A stretch of DNA of 64,000 nucleotides from Photobacterium sp. TY1-4. GTDB lineage: Bacteria > Pseudomonadota > Gammaproteobacteria > Enterobacterales > Vibrionaceae. The DNA lies in assembly GCF_025398175.1 (NCBI RefSeq), contig NZ_CP099735.1, positions 1,054,001-1,118,000 on the forward strand, read 5' to 3'. The notes beneath the pieces are model-generated. The model did not search any database and had not been told where the DNA came from. It saw only the letters and a program-made list of their open reading frames with translations. Positions 17,112-24,829 of the stretch are shown piece by piece. The translations under genes and the position numbers were made by a program. The first letter of the stretch is position 1, and each line of letters opens with the position of its first letter.

Positions 17112-18719
17112 ATGAATATGCCAAACGCCGCTGAACACATTGCTGTTACAACCCCGACGACATTCAAAAAGCACCTGGTGGTGACCCCAGACCAGGTCGT
17201 TGAAGCCATGGCACGCCATGGCTACAGCCCGGAAACATCCGCCATCATCGCCCAGGAAAACCTGCTTCCGGCCGGACTGCTCAGTCGGCTGCATGCTTCT
17301 TACCCGCAGCACTCCGGTTTGCTGGAATCTCGTCCGATGTTGTTTACCGACAAGGCTCATTACACTGGGTTATCCGGATTTCGGGAAGTCGTCAGTATTT
17401 TGCTGAAAAATGGGATTAATATCGGCGATATTGAAGAAAGAGAGCTGTTCGTTGAGGTTTATCGCTTTCTTGCCACCCGCCATACACTCAACAGCATCAA
17501 CTGGGACGACTACGAAACCGATTCGGTGTTTCAGCTGGTGTTCCCGCAACCGGGGATGATCAACCCGGAAACAACCCAGGCGTACTTACAAGCCGAAACC
17601 CGCGAGCAACGCACTCAAGTCGCTGTTGCTTATATGGAAAAAACCAACCCGCATGACGGTAATCAGCAACTGAACAAACCCTGGTTTGAAAACGAACAGG
17701 GGGGGATCGAATTTCTCGACGGCAGCCAGCACAAGTACCCGCAATGCCAGCTGATCTTCGATAAAACGACGCAGAACTGCTTCTCGTTTTGTACTTACTG
17801 TTTCCGCCATGCTCAGGTTCGCGGCGATGAAGATATGTTCATCCAGAAAGATATCCAGCAGATCCACCAGTATCTGCGCCAGCACACGGAAGTGACCGAT
17901 TTGCTGATCACCGGTGGTGACGGCGGCTATATGCCGGTGAACCGGCTCCGCCAGTATGTAATGCCGCTGATCGAAGACCCATCCTTGCTGCATGTGAAGA
18001 ATGTCCGGCTGGCAACCCGCGCGCTGACTTTCCAGCCCGAGATGATCCTGAGCCACCAATACGATGCCATGCTTGAGCTGTTTGATACCCTGCGCGACAA
18101 CGGCATTCAGCTGGCCTGGATGGCTCACTTCTCGACCCCGCGCGAGTTGCTGAATCCCACGACCATTGCCGCGATCCGCCGCCTGCAAAACCATGGGGTC
18201 ACGATCCGCAGCCAAAGCCCGATGATGAACCACATCAGCCTGTTCACCAACGACCATGGTGACGTCGATATTGAGCGCTCGGCACAAAACTGGATCGATC
18301 TGGCCAATATCCTCGGCATGCTGTCGATCGGTTTTCACTCCATGTACTGTGCCCGCCCAACGGGTGAACACCATTACTACACAGCACCGCTGGCAGCGGT
18401 CGAGCAGATCTTCAACCGCATTTACCGCTCGCTGTCGTCAATCAACCGGCCATCGCGTCATATCTCGATGACCATCTCTGCCGGTAAGCTGGCGATTCTC
18501 GGCACCTCGATTATCAACGGCGAGAAATGCTTTGCCCTGCGGTTCACCGAAGCCCGCAACATGGCCTGGATGGATCGAATTTTTCACGCCAAATACGACG
18601 AGCAGGAAAACAAGGTGGATTTCCTGACGCCCATCGACGGCGACAAATTCTTCTTTGAAGACGAACTCAAGACTATCGAAGCCGAACTAGCCAATGCCAT
18701 TCGCCAGCGACTGCGCTGA
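17112..18719 (+). CDS. kamA: KamA-family radical-SAM amino acid 2,3-aminomutase, substrate unknown
   Basis: A 535-residue radical-SAM, PLP-dependent aminomutase that would move an amino group from C2 to C3. The Fe-S motif CFSFCTYC places Cys223, Cys227 and Cys230, and a SAM-binding TGGD follows. The PLP lysine is Lys459 in ISAGK, and an Arg in VRLATRALTF matches the substrate-carboxylate arginine. The two Asp residues that bind the lysine side chain in clostridial lysine 2,3-aminomutase (Asp293, Asp330) align here with Ala414 (next to Arg415) and Ser452, so lysine is an unlikely substrate. About 120 residues longer than the usual ~416, mainly at the N-terminus. First gene of an operon with CoA-transferase, aminotransferase and thiolase. 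Orthologous naming to kamA is at family level only. Confidence 0.88.
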   Translation: MNMPNAAEHIAVTTPTTFKKHLVVTPDQVVEAMARHGYSPETSAIIAQENLLPAGLLSRLHASYPQHSGLLESRPMLFTDKAHYTGLSGFREVVSILLKNGINIGDIEERELFVEVYRFLATRHTLNSINWDDYETDSVFQLVFPQPGMINPETTQAYLQAETREQRTQVAVAYMEKTNPHDGNQQLNKPWFENEQGGIEFLDGSQHKYPQCQLIFDKTTQNCFSFCTYCFRHAQVRGDEDMFIQKDIQQIHQYLRQHTEVTDLLITGGDGGYMPVNRLRQYVMPLIEDPSLLHVKNVRLATRALTFQPEMILSHQYDAMLELFDTLRDNGIQLAWMAHFSTPRELLNPTTIAAIRRLQNHGVTIRSQSPMMNHISLFTNDHGDVDIERSAQNWIDLANILGMLSIGFHSMYCARPTGEHHYYTAPLAAVEQIFNRIYRSLSSINRPSRHISMTISAGKLAILGTSIINGEKCFALRFTEARNMAWMDRIFHAKYDEQENKVDFLTPIDGDKFFFEDELKTIEAELANAIRQRLR

Positions 18720-18743
18720 GATCTTTCCGACAACTATTCTCCG

Positions 18744-18768
18744 GGTCACCACAGCCGCTGTGGTGGCC
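18744..18768 (+). promoter_or_regulatory. RNA hairpin in the kamA-pcaI gap
   Basis: CACCACA and TGTGGTG form a 7-bp perfect stem with a 5-base loop in the 81-base gap after the aminomutase gene. No T-run follows, so it is not a terminator. It could be an mRNA processing or stabilising element that sets different expression of the first gene. Confidence 0.4.
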
Positions 18769-18800
18769 TCTGAACCATACAGAGATACGTTTCATAAGGC

Positions 18801-19520
18801 GTGACTGACATGATAAATAAACATTTTGACTCCCCCGCCCGGGCCGTCGCCGATATCTTCGACGGCGCAACCGTCATGATTGGCGGCTTTGGCGAAGCCG
18901 GCAGCCCGATTGAGCTGATCCATGCCCTGATCGACCACGGCGCCCACAACCTGACCGTGATCAACAACAACACCGGCAGCGGCCATGTCGGCCTGGCGGC
19001 GCTGATTGAGAACCGTCAGGTCGGCAAAATGATCTGCTCGTTTCCCCGCACGGCAAATTCCACGGTTTTTCCGGATTTATATCGCGCCGGTGAAATTGAA
19101 CTGGAGCTGGTGCCACAGGGCACCCTGGCTGAGCGCATCCGGGCCGGCGGCGCCGGGATCCCTGCGTTCTACACCGCCACCTCGGTCGGCACCCCCCTGG
19201 CCGAAGGCAAAGAGCACCGCATATTTCATCAGCGGGAGTATGTACTGGAAACCGGCCTGACTGCGGATTTTGCCCTGCTCAAATGCCAGCAGGCTGATCG
19301 CTACGGCAACCTGACTTACAACAAAACGGCGCGCAACTTTGCCCCCATTATGGCGATGGCATCCAACACCACCATCGTGCAGACCAGCACCTTGGTCGAA
19401 GCCGGTGAGATCGACCCTGAAGTGATCGTCACCCCGGGTATTTTCGTCGACCGGATTGTGACCGTGTCAGCACCCGCCCAGGAATCCCAACTTGTTGCTG
19501 AGGGGAGATGTTACCCATGA
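18801..19520 (+). CDS. pcaI: 3-oxoacid CoA-transferase subunit A (PcaI-like)
   Basis: A 239-residue alpha subunit of a family I CoA-transferase. The CoA-binding GGFGEAGSP loop lies at about residue 30. Long stretches, including VINNNTGSG, MICSFPRTA, ELELVPQGTLAERIRAGGAG, GTPLAEGKE and RNFAPIMAMA, match what I know of PcaI (3-oxoadipate CoA-transferase) more closely than acetoacetate transferases. With the next gene product it would transfer CoA from succinyl-CoA to a beta-keto acid. Its stop overlaps the start of subunit B by ATGA. The exact substrate is inferred, not shown. Confidence 0.9.
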   Translation: MTDMINKHFDSPARAVADIFDGATVMIGGFGEAGSPIELIHALIDHGAHNLTVINNNTGSGHVGLAALIENRQVGKMICSFPRTANSTVFPDLYRAGEIELELVPQGTLAERIRAGGAGIPAFYTATSVGTPLAEGKEHRIFHQREYVLETGLTADFALLKCQQADRYGNLTYNKTARNFAPIMAMASNTTIVQTSTLVEAGEIDPEVIVTPGIFVDRIVTVSAPAQESQLVAEGRCYP

Positions 19521-20287
19521 CCAGTCCATCATTACCAAAGTCTCAATCACAACCTCAATCGCCCGCAATGGGCTGGAGCCGCGACCAGATGGCCCAGCGT
19601 GCGGCGCTGGACATTCCCGATGGCGCCTACGTGAATCTGGGGATTGGGATTCCGGAGCAGGTCGCCCGTTATGTCCCCGAAGGCCGTGAGGTGATCTATC
19701 ACACCGAAAATGGCCTACTGGGGATGGGTGATGCGCCAGCGCCCGGCACAGAAGATTGCGAGCTGATCAACGCCGGGAAAAAACCGGTCACGGCGATCCC
19801 CGGTGCTGCATATTTTCACCACGCCGACAGCTTCGCGATGATTCGCGGCCACCATATCGATATTTGCGTACTGGGCGCAATGCAGATCTCCCAGTCCGGC
19901 GATCTGGCCAACTGGTCAACCGGAGCAGCCGACGCCATTCCGGCGGTCGGTGGTGCCATGGATTTAGTTGCCGGGGTCAAAACCATTTATGTCATCACCC
20001 AACACACCACCAAAACCGGTGAGCCCAAGTTGGTAGAACACTGCACCTACCCACTGACCGGTCGCCAGGTGGTCAATCGTATCTATACCGATCTGGCGGT
20101 GATTGCCGTGACGCCTGAAGGCTTCGAAGTGCTGGAACTGGCACCCGGAATCTCATTTGAAGATGTGCAGCAACGTACAGGCGGCACCGTGTTTCTCAGT
20201 GAGCAACTGAACCAAGCTGCAAAGCAGGCGCCAACAACCGCAATAAAAATCGCCGATTGCAATTCCGCAGATTACGCCCTGAAGTGA
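19517..20287 (+). CDS. pcaJ: 3-oxoacid CoA-transferase subunit B (PcaJ-like)
   Basis: A 256-residue beta subunit carrying the catalytic Glu (about residue 64) in HTENGLLGMG, which forms the glutamyl-CoA thioester. Other PcaJ-like stretches are LGIGIPEQVA, YFHHADSFAMIRG, ANWSTG, HCTYPLTG and RIYTDLAVIAVTPEGFEV. I chose the ATG at 19517 because it overlaps the stop of subunit A as ATGA and has GAGGGGAG at a good distance; an ATG three codons earlier sits directly on that site. Partner of PcaI-like subunit A in activating the beta-keto acid made by the neighbouring aminotransferase. Confidence 0.9.
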   Translation: MTSPSLPKSQSQPQSPAMGWSRDQMAQRAALDIPDGAYVNLGIGIPEQVARYVPEGREVIYHTENGLLGMGDAPAPGTEDCELINAGKKPVTAIPGAAYFHHADSFAMIRGHHIDICVLGAMQISQSGDLANWSTGAADAIPAVGGAMDLVAGVKTIYVITQHTTKTGEPKLVEHCTYPLTGRQVVNRIYTDLAVIAVTPEGFEVLELAPGISFEDVQQRTGGTVFLSEQLNQAAKQAPTTAIKIADCNSADYALK

Positions 20288-20296
20288 GCCAATCCC

Positions 20297-21652
20297 ATGA
20301 TGAAACAACACACTCAATCATCTAAACAGCCGTCCTCACAGCGCAGCGCGGCACTGTATCAGAAAGCCCTCCAGCTGATGCCCGGCGGCTGTAGCAGAAA
20401 CACTGTGCTGCGCCAGCCGCACCCACTCTATGCCGAGGCGGGCCGGGGCTGCTACGTCACCGATATTGATGGCGTGCAGCGGATCGATTTTGCCAACAAC
20501 ATGGCTGCGCTGATCCACGGTCACGCCCATCCACAGATTGTCGCAGCGGTCACCGAACAGCTCCACAAAGGCACGGCGTTTACCCTGGCAACCGAAGTTG
20601 AAATCGATTTTGCCGAACACCTGTGCAGCCGCAATCCCGGCTTCGAGAACATTCGCTTCGTCAATTCCGGCACCGAAGCCATCATGAGCTGCCTCAAGGC
20701 CGCCCGCGCTTTTACCGGACGCCCGAAAATTGCCAAAGTCGAAGGCGCCTATCATGGCCTGTATGATTTTGCTGAAGTCAGCCAGACCGCCAAACCGGAG
20801 AACTGGGGCGCTCCCGATCACCCGGCGAGCGTGCTGGTGGCCCACGGCACCCCCCTTTCCACCTTGAATGACGTCATCGTGATCCCGTTCAACGATCCGG
20901 AAACCGCCCTCGCCATCCTGGATCAGCACGCTGACGAGCTGGCCTGTGTACTGGTCGATCCGATGCCACACCGGGTCGGGCTGCTCCCGGCCTCGGAGTC
21001 CTTCATCACCGTCCTGAGTAACTGGACTCGCAATCACGGCGCGCTGCTGGTGTTCGATGAAGTGATCACCTTTCGCACCCGGTACGGTGGCGCACAGGAG
21101 CGCTATGCGGTTCAGCCGGATTTGACCGCGATGGGCAAATTGATTGGCGGCGGCTTTCCGGTCGGTGCCCTGGCCGGACGCCGGGACGTCATGGAAGTAA
21201 TGAATCCCCGGGCAGAGAAACTGCTGTTCCCGCACTCAGGAACCTTCTCGGCCAACCCGATCACCATGACCGCCGGACTGACCGCGATGCAGCTGTTCGA
21301 CCGCGATGCCGTGTGCCGACTTAATGCCCTGAGCGATCAGCTCCGTAGCCAGATCTCCGAAGCGATCCTACTGGCCGATGTCCCGGCCTGTGTCACGGGC
21401 GAAGGCTCGATGTTCCGCATTCACATGAAACCGACGCCACCGACGGATTATCGCTCGGCTTACGAGACCCCACAGGAAGCCCGGATCAAATCCGCCCTGC
21501 TGGATCACCTGTTCGACCATGGATTCATGATGATCAACACCTGCTCGGGGACATTGTCGACCGCCATGACTGAGAAAGAAATCAGCGCTTTCAGTGAGGT
21601 CCTGTTAAACGGCTTCCACACCATAAAGCCGCTCTTTGATGTAAAAGCCTGA
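20297..21652 (+). CDS. Class III PLP-dependent aminotransferase (glutamate-1-semialdehyde mutase-like)
   Basis: A 451-residue fold-type I PLP enzyme. Visible motifs are VNSGTEAIM for phosphate binding, AYHG for ring stacking, FDEVITFR with the PLP Asp, and the Schiff-base Lys281 in AMGKLIGGGFPVGALAG. The subfamily acts on amino groups not at the alpha position (GSA mutase, omega- and beta-amino acid transaminases), which fits deamination of a beta-amino acid produced by the aminomutase to a beta-keto acid. It lies 9 bases after the CoA-transferase and before the thiolase. In Bacillus the kamA operon also contains a class III aminotransferase and two CoA-transferase subunits, supporting the same logic. 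Confidence 0.88.
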   Translation: MMKQHTQSSKQPSSQRSAALYQKALQLMPGGCSRNTVLRQPHPLYAEAGRGCYVTDIDGVQRIDFANNMAALIHGHAHPQIVAAVTEQLHKGTAFTLATEVEIDFAEHLCSRNPGFENIRFVNSGTEAIMSCLKAARAFTGRPKIAKVEGAYHGLYDFAEVSQTAKPENWGAPDHPASVLVAHGTPLSTLNDVIVIPFNDPETALAILDQHADELACVLVDPMPHRVGLLPASESFITVLSNWTRNHGALLVFDEVITFRTRYGGAQERYAVQPDLTAMGKLIGGGFPVGALAGRRDVMEVMNPRAEKLLFPHSGTFSANPITMTAGLTAMQLFDRDAVCRLNALSDQLRSQISEAILLADVPACVTGEGSMFRIHMKPTPPTDYRSAYETPQEARIKSALLDHLFDHGFMMINTCSGTLSTAMTEKEISAFSEVLLNGFHTIKPLFDVKA

Positions 21653-21735
21653 GACATGAACCTGATGAATGCGCTTGATGGCTTGGGTTTCTGAAAGATT
21701 GAGCGCTTCAAGCATGAAACAAGGAAGGAATTTGA

Positions 21736-22938
21736 GTGATGAATGACGTTTATCTGTGCGATGCGGTGCGGACCCCCATCGGTCGCTACGGCGGGGCGCT
21801 GGCTTCGGTACGTGCCGATGATCTGGCGGCACTGCCGATTAAAGCGCTGATGGCGCGCAACCCTGACGTGAACTGGCAACGCGTCGATGATGTGCTGCTC
21901 GGCTGTGCCAATCAATCCGGCGAAGACAACCGCAATGTGGCAAGGATGGCGGCCCTGCTCGCCGGACTGCCGCTTGAGGTTCCCGGCGCGACCGTCAACC
22001 GGCTTTGCGGCTCCGGCCTCAACGCGATTGGCGATGCTGCCCGCGCCATTCGATGCGGCGAGGCCGATTTAATCATCGCCGGCGGCGTCGAGAGTATGTC
22101 CCGCGCGCCGTTCGTCATGCCGAAGGCCACCAGCGCCTTCGCCCGCTCGGCTGAGCTGTACGATACCACCATGGGCTGGCGGTTTATCAACCCCGAGTTC
22201 GACCGACAGTTCGGCACCGAAACCATGCCGAAAACCGCTGAAAACCTGGCGGCCGAGTTTGGCATCAGCCGCGCCGATCAGGACAAGTTTGCCGTCAGCA
22301 GCCAGCTCAAAGCCGCCACCGCGCAGGAAGACGGACGACTGACCGAAGAGATCATCGCCGTCACCCTGGCCAACCGCAAAGGTCCGCCGACGATTGTCGA
22401 TCAGGATGAGCACCTGCGCGCTACCAGCTTCGACAAACTCAGCCAGCTCAAGCCCCTGTTTGAAGGCGGCACTATCACCGCTGGCAATGCCTCCGGGATC
22501 AACGACGGTGCCGCTGCCCTGCTGCTGGCCTCTGCCGCCGGACTCAGGCAACACAACCTGACGCCTCGAGCCAGAATTCTGGGAATGGCCGTCGCTGGTG
22601 TCCCGCCACGCATCATGGGGTTGGGGCCGGTACCAGCCACCCAAAAACTGCTGAGCCAGCTCAACATGACCCTGAGTGATTTTGACCTGCTGGAATTCAA
22701 TGAGGCATTCGCCGCCCAGGCGCTCACCTGTACCCGCCAGCTAAGCCTCGCCGATGACGATCCGCGGATCAACCCCCAAGGCGGTGCGATTGCCCTGGGC
22801 CATCCGTTAGGGATGAGCGGCGCCCGTCTGGCAACCACGGCGATGTATCAGTTAGAACGTACAGGTGGGAAACTGGCCCTGTGCACCATGTGTATCGGCG
22901 TCGGCCAGGGGATCGCCGTGGCGATTGAGCGGGTCTAA
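21736..22938 (+). CDS. pcaF: Thiolase of the 3-oxoadipyl-CoA type (PcaF-like)
   Basis: A 400-residue degradative thiolase. The nucleophile Cys91 lies in VNRLCGSG. The His is in ALGHPLGMSGAR and the second Cys in CTMCIGVGQG. Diagnostic PcaF-like stretches include GCANQSGEDNRNVARMA, MPKTAENLA, GISRADQDKFAV and VNRLCGSGLNAIGDAAR. It cleaves a beta-ketoacyl-CoA with CoA; for 3-oxoadipyl-CoA the products are succinyl-CoA and acetyl-CoA. It is the last gene of the operon, with an AAGGAAGG ribosome-binding site and a strong terminator after it. No aromatic-ring genes (pcaGHBCD) are nearby. Confidence 0.92.
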   Translation: MMNDVYLCDAVRTPIGRYGGALASVRADDLAALPIKALMARNPDVNWQRVDDVLLGCANQSGEDNRNVARMAALLAGLPLEVPGATVNRLCGSGLNAIGDAARAIRCGEADLIIAGGVESMSRAPFVMPKATSAFARSAELYDTTMGWRFINPEFDRQFGTETMPKTAENLAAEFGISRADQDKFAVSSQLKAATAQEDGRLTEEIIAVTLANRKGPPTIVDQDEHLRATSFDKLSQLKPLFEGGTITAGNASGINDGAAALLLASAAGLRQHNLTPRARILGMAVAGVPPRIMGLGPVPATQKLLSQLNMTLSDFDLLEFNEAFAAQALTCTRQLSLADDDPRINPQGGAIALGHPLGMSGARLATTAMYQLERTGGKLALCTMCIGVGQGIAVAIERV

Positions 22939-22981
22939 GATTAAAAGGTGAACTGCCTCACCACGATTAATCGCGAAGAAT

Positions 22982-23017
22982 CCGCTGGCTGTTAAGCTTT
23001 TATCAGCCAGCGGTTTT
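22982..23017 (+). terminator. Terminator of the aminomutase operon
   Basis: Ten-bp perfect stem CCGCTGGCTG / CAGCCAGCGG with a 12-base loop, followed by TTTT on the plus strand. It closes the five-gene operon and faces the convergent acetyltransferase gene. Confidence 0.85.
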
Positions 23018-23044
23018 AAGAGATGAAGATACGATGATGAAGCT

Positions 23045-23521
23045 TCATAGGGCCAGTTCCATCTGATATACAGGCCACTCCCGGCCATCAAACACTTTGA
23101 CATGCGGCGCTTTGTTCGTCACTTGAAACCCAAATGACTCGTAACAGTTTTTCGCCACGACATTCCGCTGAAAGACGGCCAGCGTCACCAGAGTCACATG
23201 CGGCAATGCTTTGATTTTCAACAAAGATAACTGAATCAGCTGCCTGCCGAGCCCTTTTCCTCTGACTGCCGGGTGGATCGCGACCCGACACAAGCGCACC
23301 TCCGTGAGCGACATCCGCTGAAATTCAATAAAACCGAATACTTGCGTCCCTTCAACCAAGGTCAAAAATTGCAGATTGTCTTCAGTGGCGCGCTGAATGA
23401 TTGAGCTTTGATTTAACGGCCAGTCAAATACCCGACCACCCCACATTAAAGATTCTTCCTTGGTTTGGAACCAGTTCACCAGCTCTGATGCGTGTTCGTC
23501 CTGAAACCGCATAAGCTCCAT
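23045..23521 (-). CDS. GNAT-family N-acetyltransferase
   Basis: A 158-residue acetyltransferase with the acetyl-CoA-binding motif VAIHPAVRGKGLGRQLI (Q/RxxGxG/A type) near residue 80 and the C-terminal NCYESFGF segment. The acceptor substrate cannot be predicted. It is convergent with the aminomutase operon and has no clear partner; a second GNAT gene lies upstream on the same strand. Confidence 0.85.
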   Translation of the reverse strand: MELMRFQDEHASELVNWFQTKEESLMWGGRVFDWPLNQSSIIQRATEDNLQFLTLVEGTQVFGFIEFQRMSLTEVRLCRVAIHPAVRGKGLGRQLIQLSLLKIKALPHVTLVTLAVFQRNVVAKNCYESFGFQVTNKAPHVKVFDGREWPVYQMELAL

Positions 23522-23564
23522 ATTTATTTACTCCTTGTCCATGACACTGAGCGCAGTGTACGTA

Positions 23565-23993
23565 TCATCCCTGAGTCTTGCCCAAGTCCACCGTCATCTT
23601 CAAATACGGGATGTCGCCTTTGTAAAACCGCTCGCCTTCCGGCTGCATGCCGAATCGCTGGTAAAATCCCAGCGCGGACTCTCTGGCATCACACCAGAAG
23701 TGATTCACGTTGCGCTCGGCCAAATCTGCCAGAATATGCGCAATCATCGCGCTGCCAATCCCCTGACCCTGATGATCCGGCTCGGTCGCAAACTTTCTCA
23801 ACCGCGCCTGATGAGAAGATAAAAACACCGACGCCACGCAAACCAGGCGGCCATCAATAAAGGCACCAAAATGTGCGGCGTCTTCATCACCTTCAACGTG
23901 ACAAAACTCAGGTGGTTTTTCCGGCCACAAGACCTGGTGACGTAAAGAAATGGTTTGTTGCCATAAAATAGGTTTGATTTCCATGTGAGCCAT
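23565..23993 (-). CDS. GNAT-family N-acetyltransferase
   Basis: An acetyltransferase of 142 residues counted from the ATG at 23993; the frame opens 21 codons earlier, but those residues are poor and lack a ribosome-binding site. The acetyl-CoA-binding segment FATEPDHQGQGIGSAMI and the FYQRFGM motif near the C-terminus are clear. Size and layout resemble ElaA-type or single-domain GNATs. Acceptor unknown. Confidence 0.83.
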   Translation of the reverse strand: MAHMEIKPILWQQTISLRHQVLWPEKPPEFCHVEGDEDAAHFGAFIDGRLVCVASVFLSSHQARLRKFATEPDHQGQGIGSAMIAHILADLAERNVNHFWCDARESALGFYQRFGMQPEGERFYKGDIPYLKMTVDLGKTQG

Positions 23994-24120
23994 TGTTCTC
24001 AAGCGATGTGACGATTGTTCGTCTTTCGTATTCATCAGTTCAGAATCTAAAAACATTCAACTGCTGACTCCCTCAATAGAACGGAGCGACCTGTTGCTCC
24101 TTTTTTGTATTACGAACCAG

Positions 24121-24738
24121 TTAGGTCAATACTTTTTGGGAGCCATTCTCTAACATGGCCAATATTTCAGCCTGGGCCGCATTCAGTAAGCGTTGTCTTT
24201 CATCGTCATTGGGGATCATTTTTGCAATGGTCACGGCGCCAACGAGTGACGCCATCATCGCCCGCGACTTATCGCCAATACATTCTGCCGACAGTTCTAT
24301 TTTTCGAATTCGGCATAATGCGACAATCCGCTTTTCCAGCATCGTGCGGACATTATGATAAGACTCCTGAAACAGCTGCTTAATGCTATCGTTCTCGGTG
24401 CCGGACTCATTAAATAAGACACTCTCTGGGCCCGGTTGCATCTGGGCCGATTGATGCAGCCCCCAGTAATTTGCCGCCAGTGCCAGCAATTTATTCATGC
24501 TTAACGGAGATTTCACCAACCGAGCGCGACTGCTCTCTTTCAACAACTCGGAAAAACACGCGGCATATAAGGCTGCCTTGGATTCAAAATGGGCGTAGAA
24601 TGCGCCATGGGTCATGTGTGCTTCTTTCATCACCTGACCAATGGAAACTTTATCGAACCCACCGCGACTAAATAGCGTGGTCGCGGCTTGCAGAATTCGC
24701 AACCGAGACTTTTCTTTATGCGTTTTCTTATAAGGCAT
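24121..24738 (-). CDS. TetR-family transcriptional regulator
   Basis: A 205-residue repressor with an N-terminal helix-turn-helix (about residues 12-58: ILQAATTLFSRGGFDKVSIG, then MTHGAFYAHFESKAAL) and a helical ligand-binding domain. It is divergent from the beta-ketoacyl synthase gene across a short AT-rich gap, so it probably represses that gene and itself in response to a small hydrophobic ligand. The ligand is unknown. Confidence 0.9.
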   Translation of the reverse strand: MPYKKTHKEKSRLRILQAATTLFSRGGFDKVSIGQVMKEAHMTHGAFYAHFESKAALYAACFSELLKESSRARLVKSPLSMNKLLALAANYWGLHQSAQMQPGPESVLFNESGTENDSIKQLFQESYHNVRTMLEKRIVALCRIRKIELSAECIGDKSRAMMASLVGAVTIAKMIPNDDERQRLLNAAQAEILAMLENGSQKVLT

Positions 24739-24829
24739 CCAACTGCTTCCTCGCTCTAGATATTATCTTGATCATATTTAGACCATTGCTACCGTGCTCA
24801 TGTCAATTTAACACATGATGGAGACGGAG

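Noticed and set aside
17112..18719. Plain lysine 2,3-aminomutase for lysine fermentation
   Set aside because: The lysine-binding Asp positions are not acidic, the protein is much longer, and no kamDE, kdd, kce or kal genes are nearby.
20336..21235. 299-codon minus-strand frame
   Set aside because: It is antisense to the class III aminotransferase, which carries all PLP motifs.
18801..22938. A protocatechuate (beta-ketoadipate) degradation operon
   Set aside because: PcaI-, PcaJ- and PcaF-like genes are present, but no ring-cleavage or lactonising genes; the aminomutase and aminotransferase in the same operon point to an amino acid.
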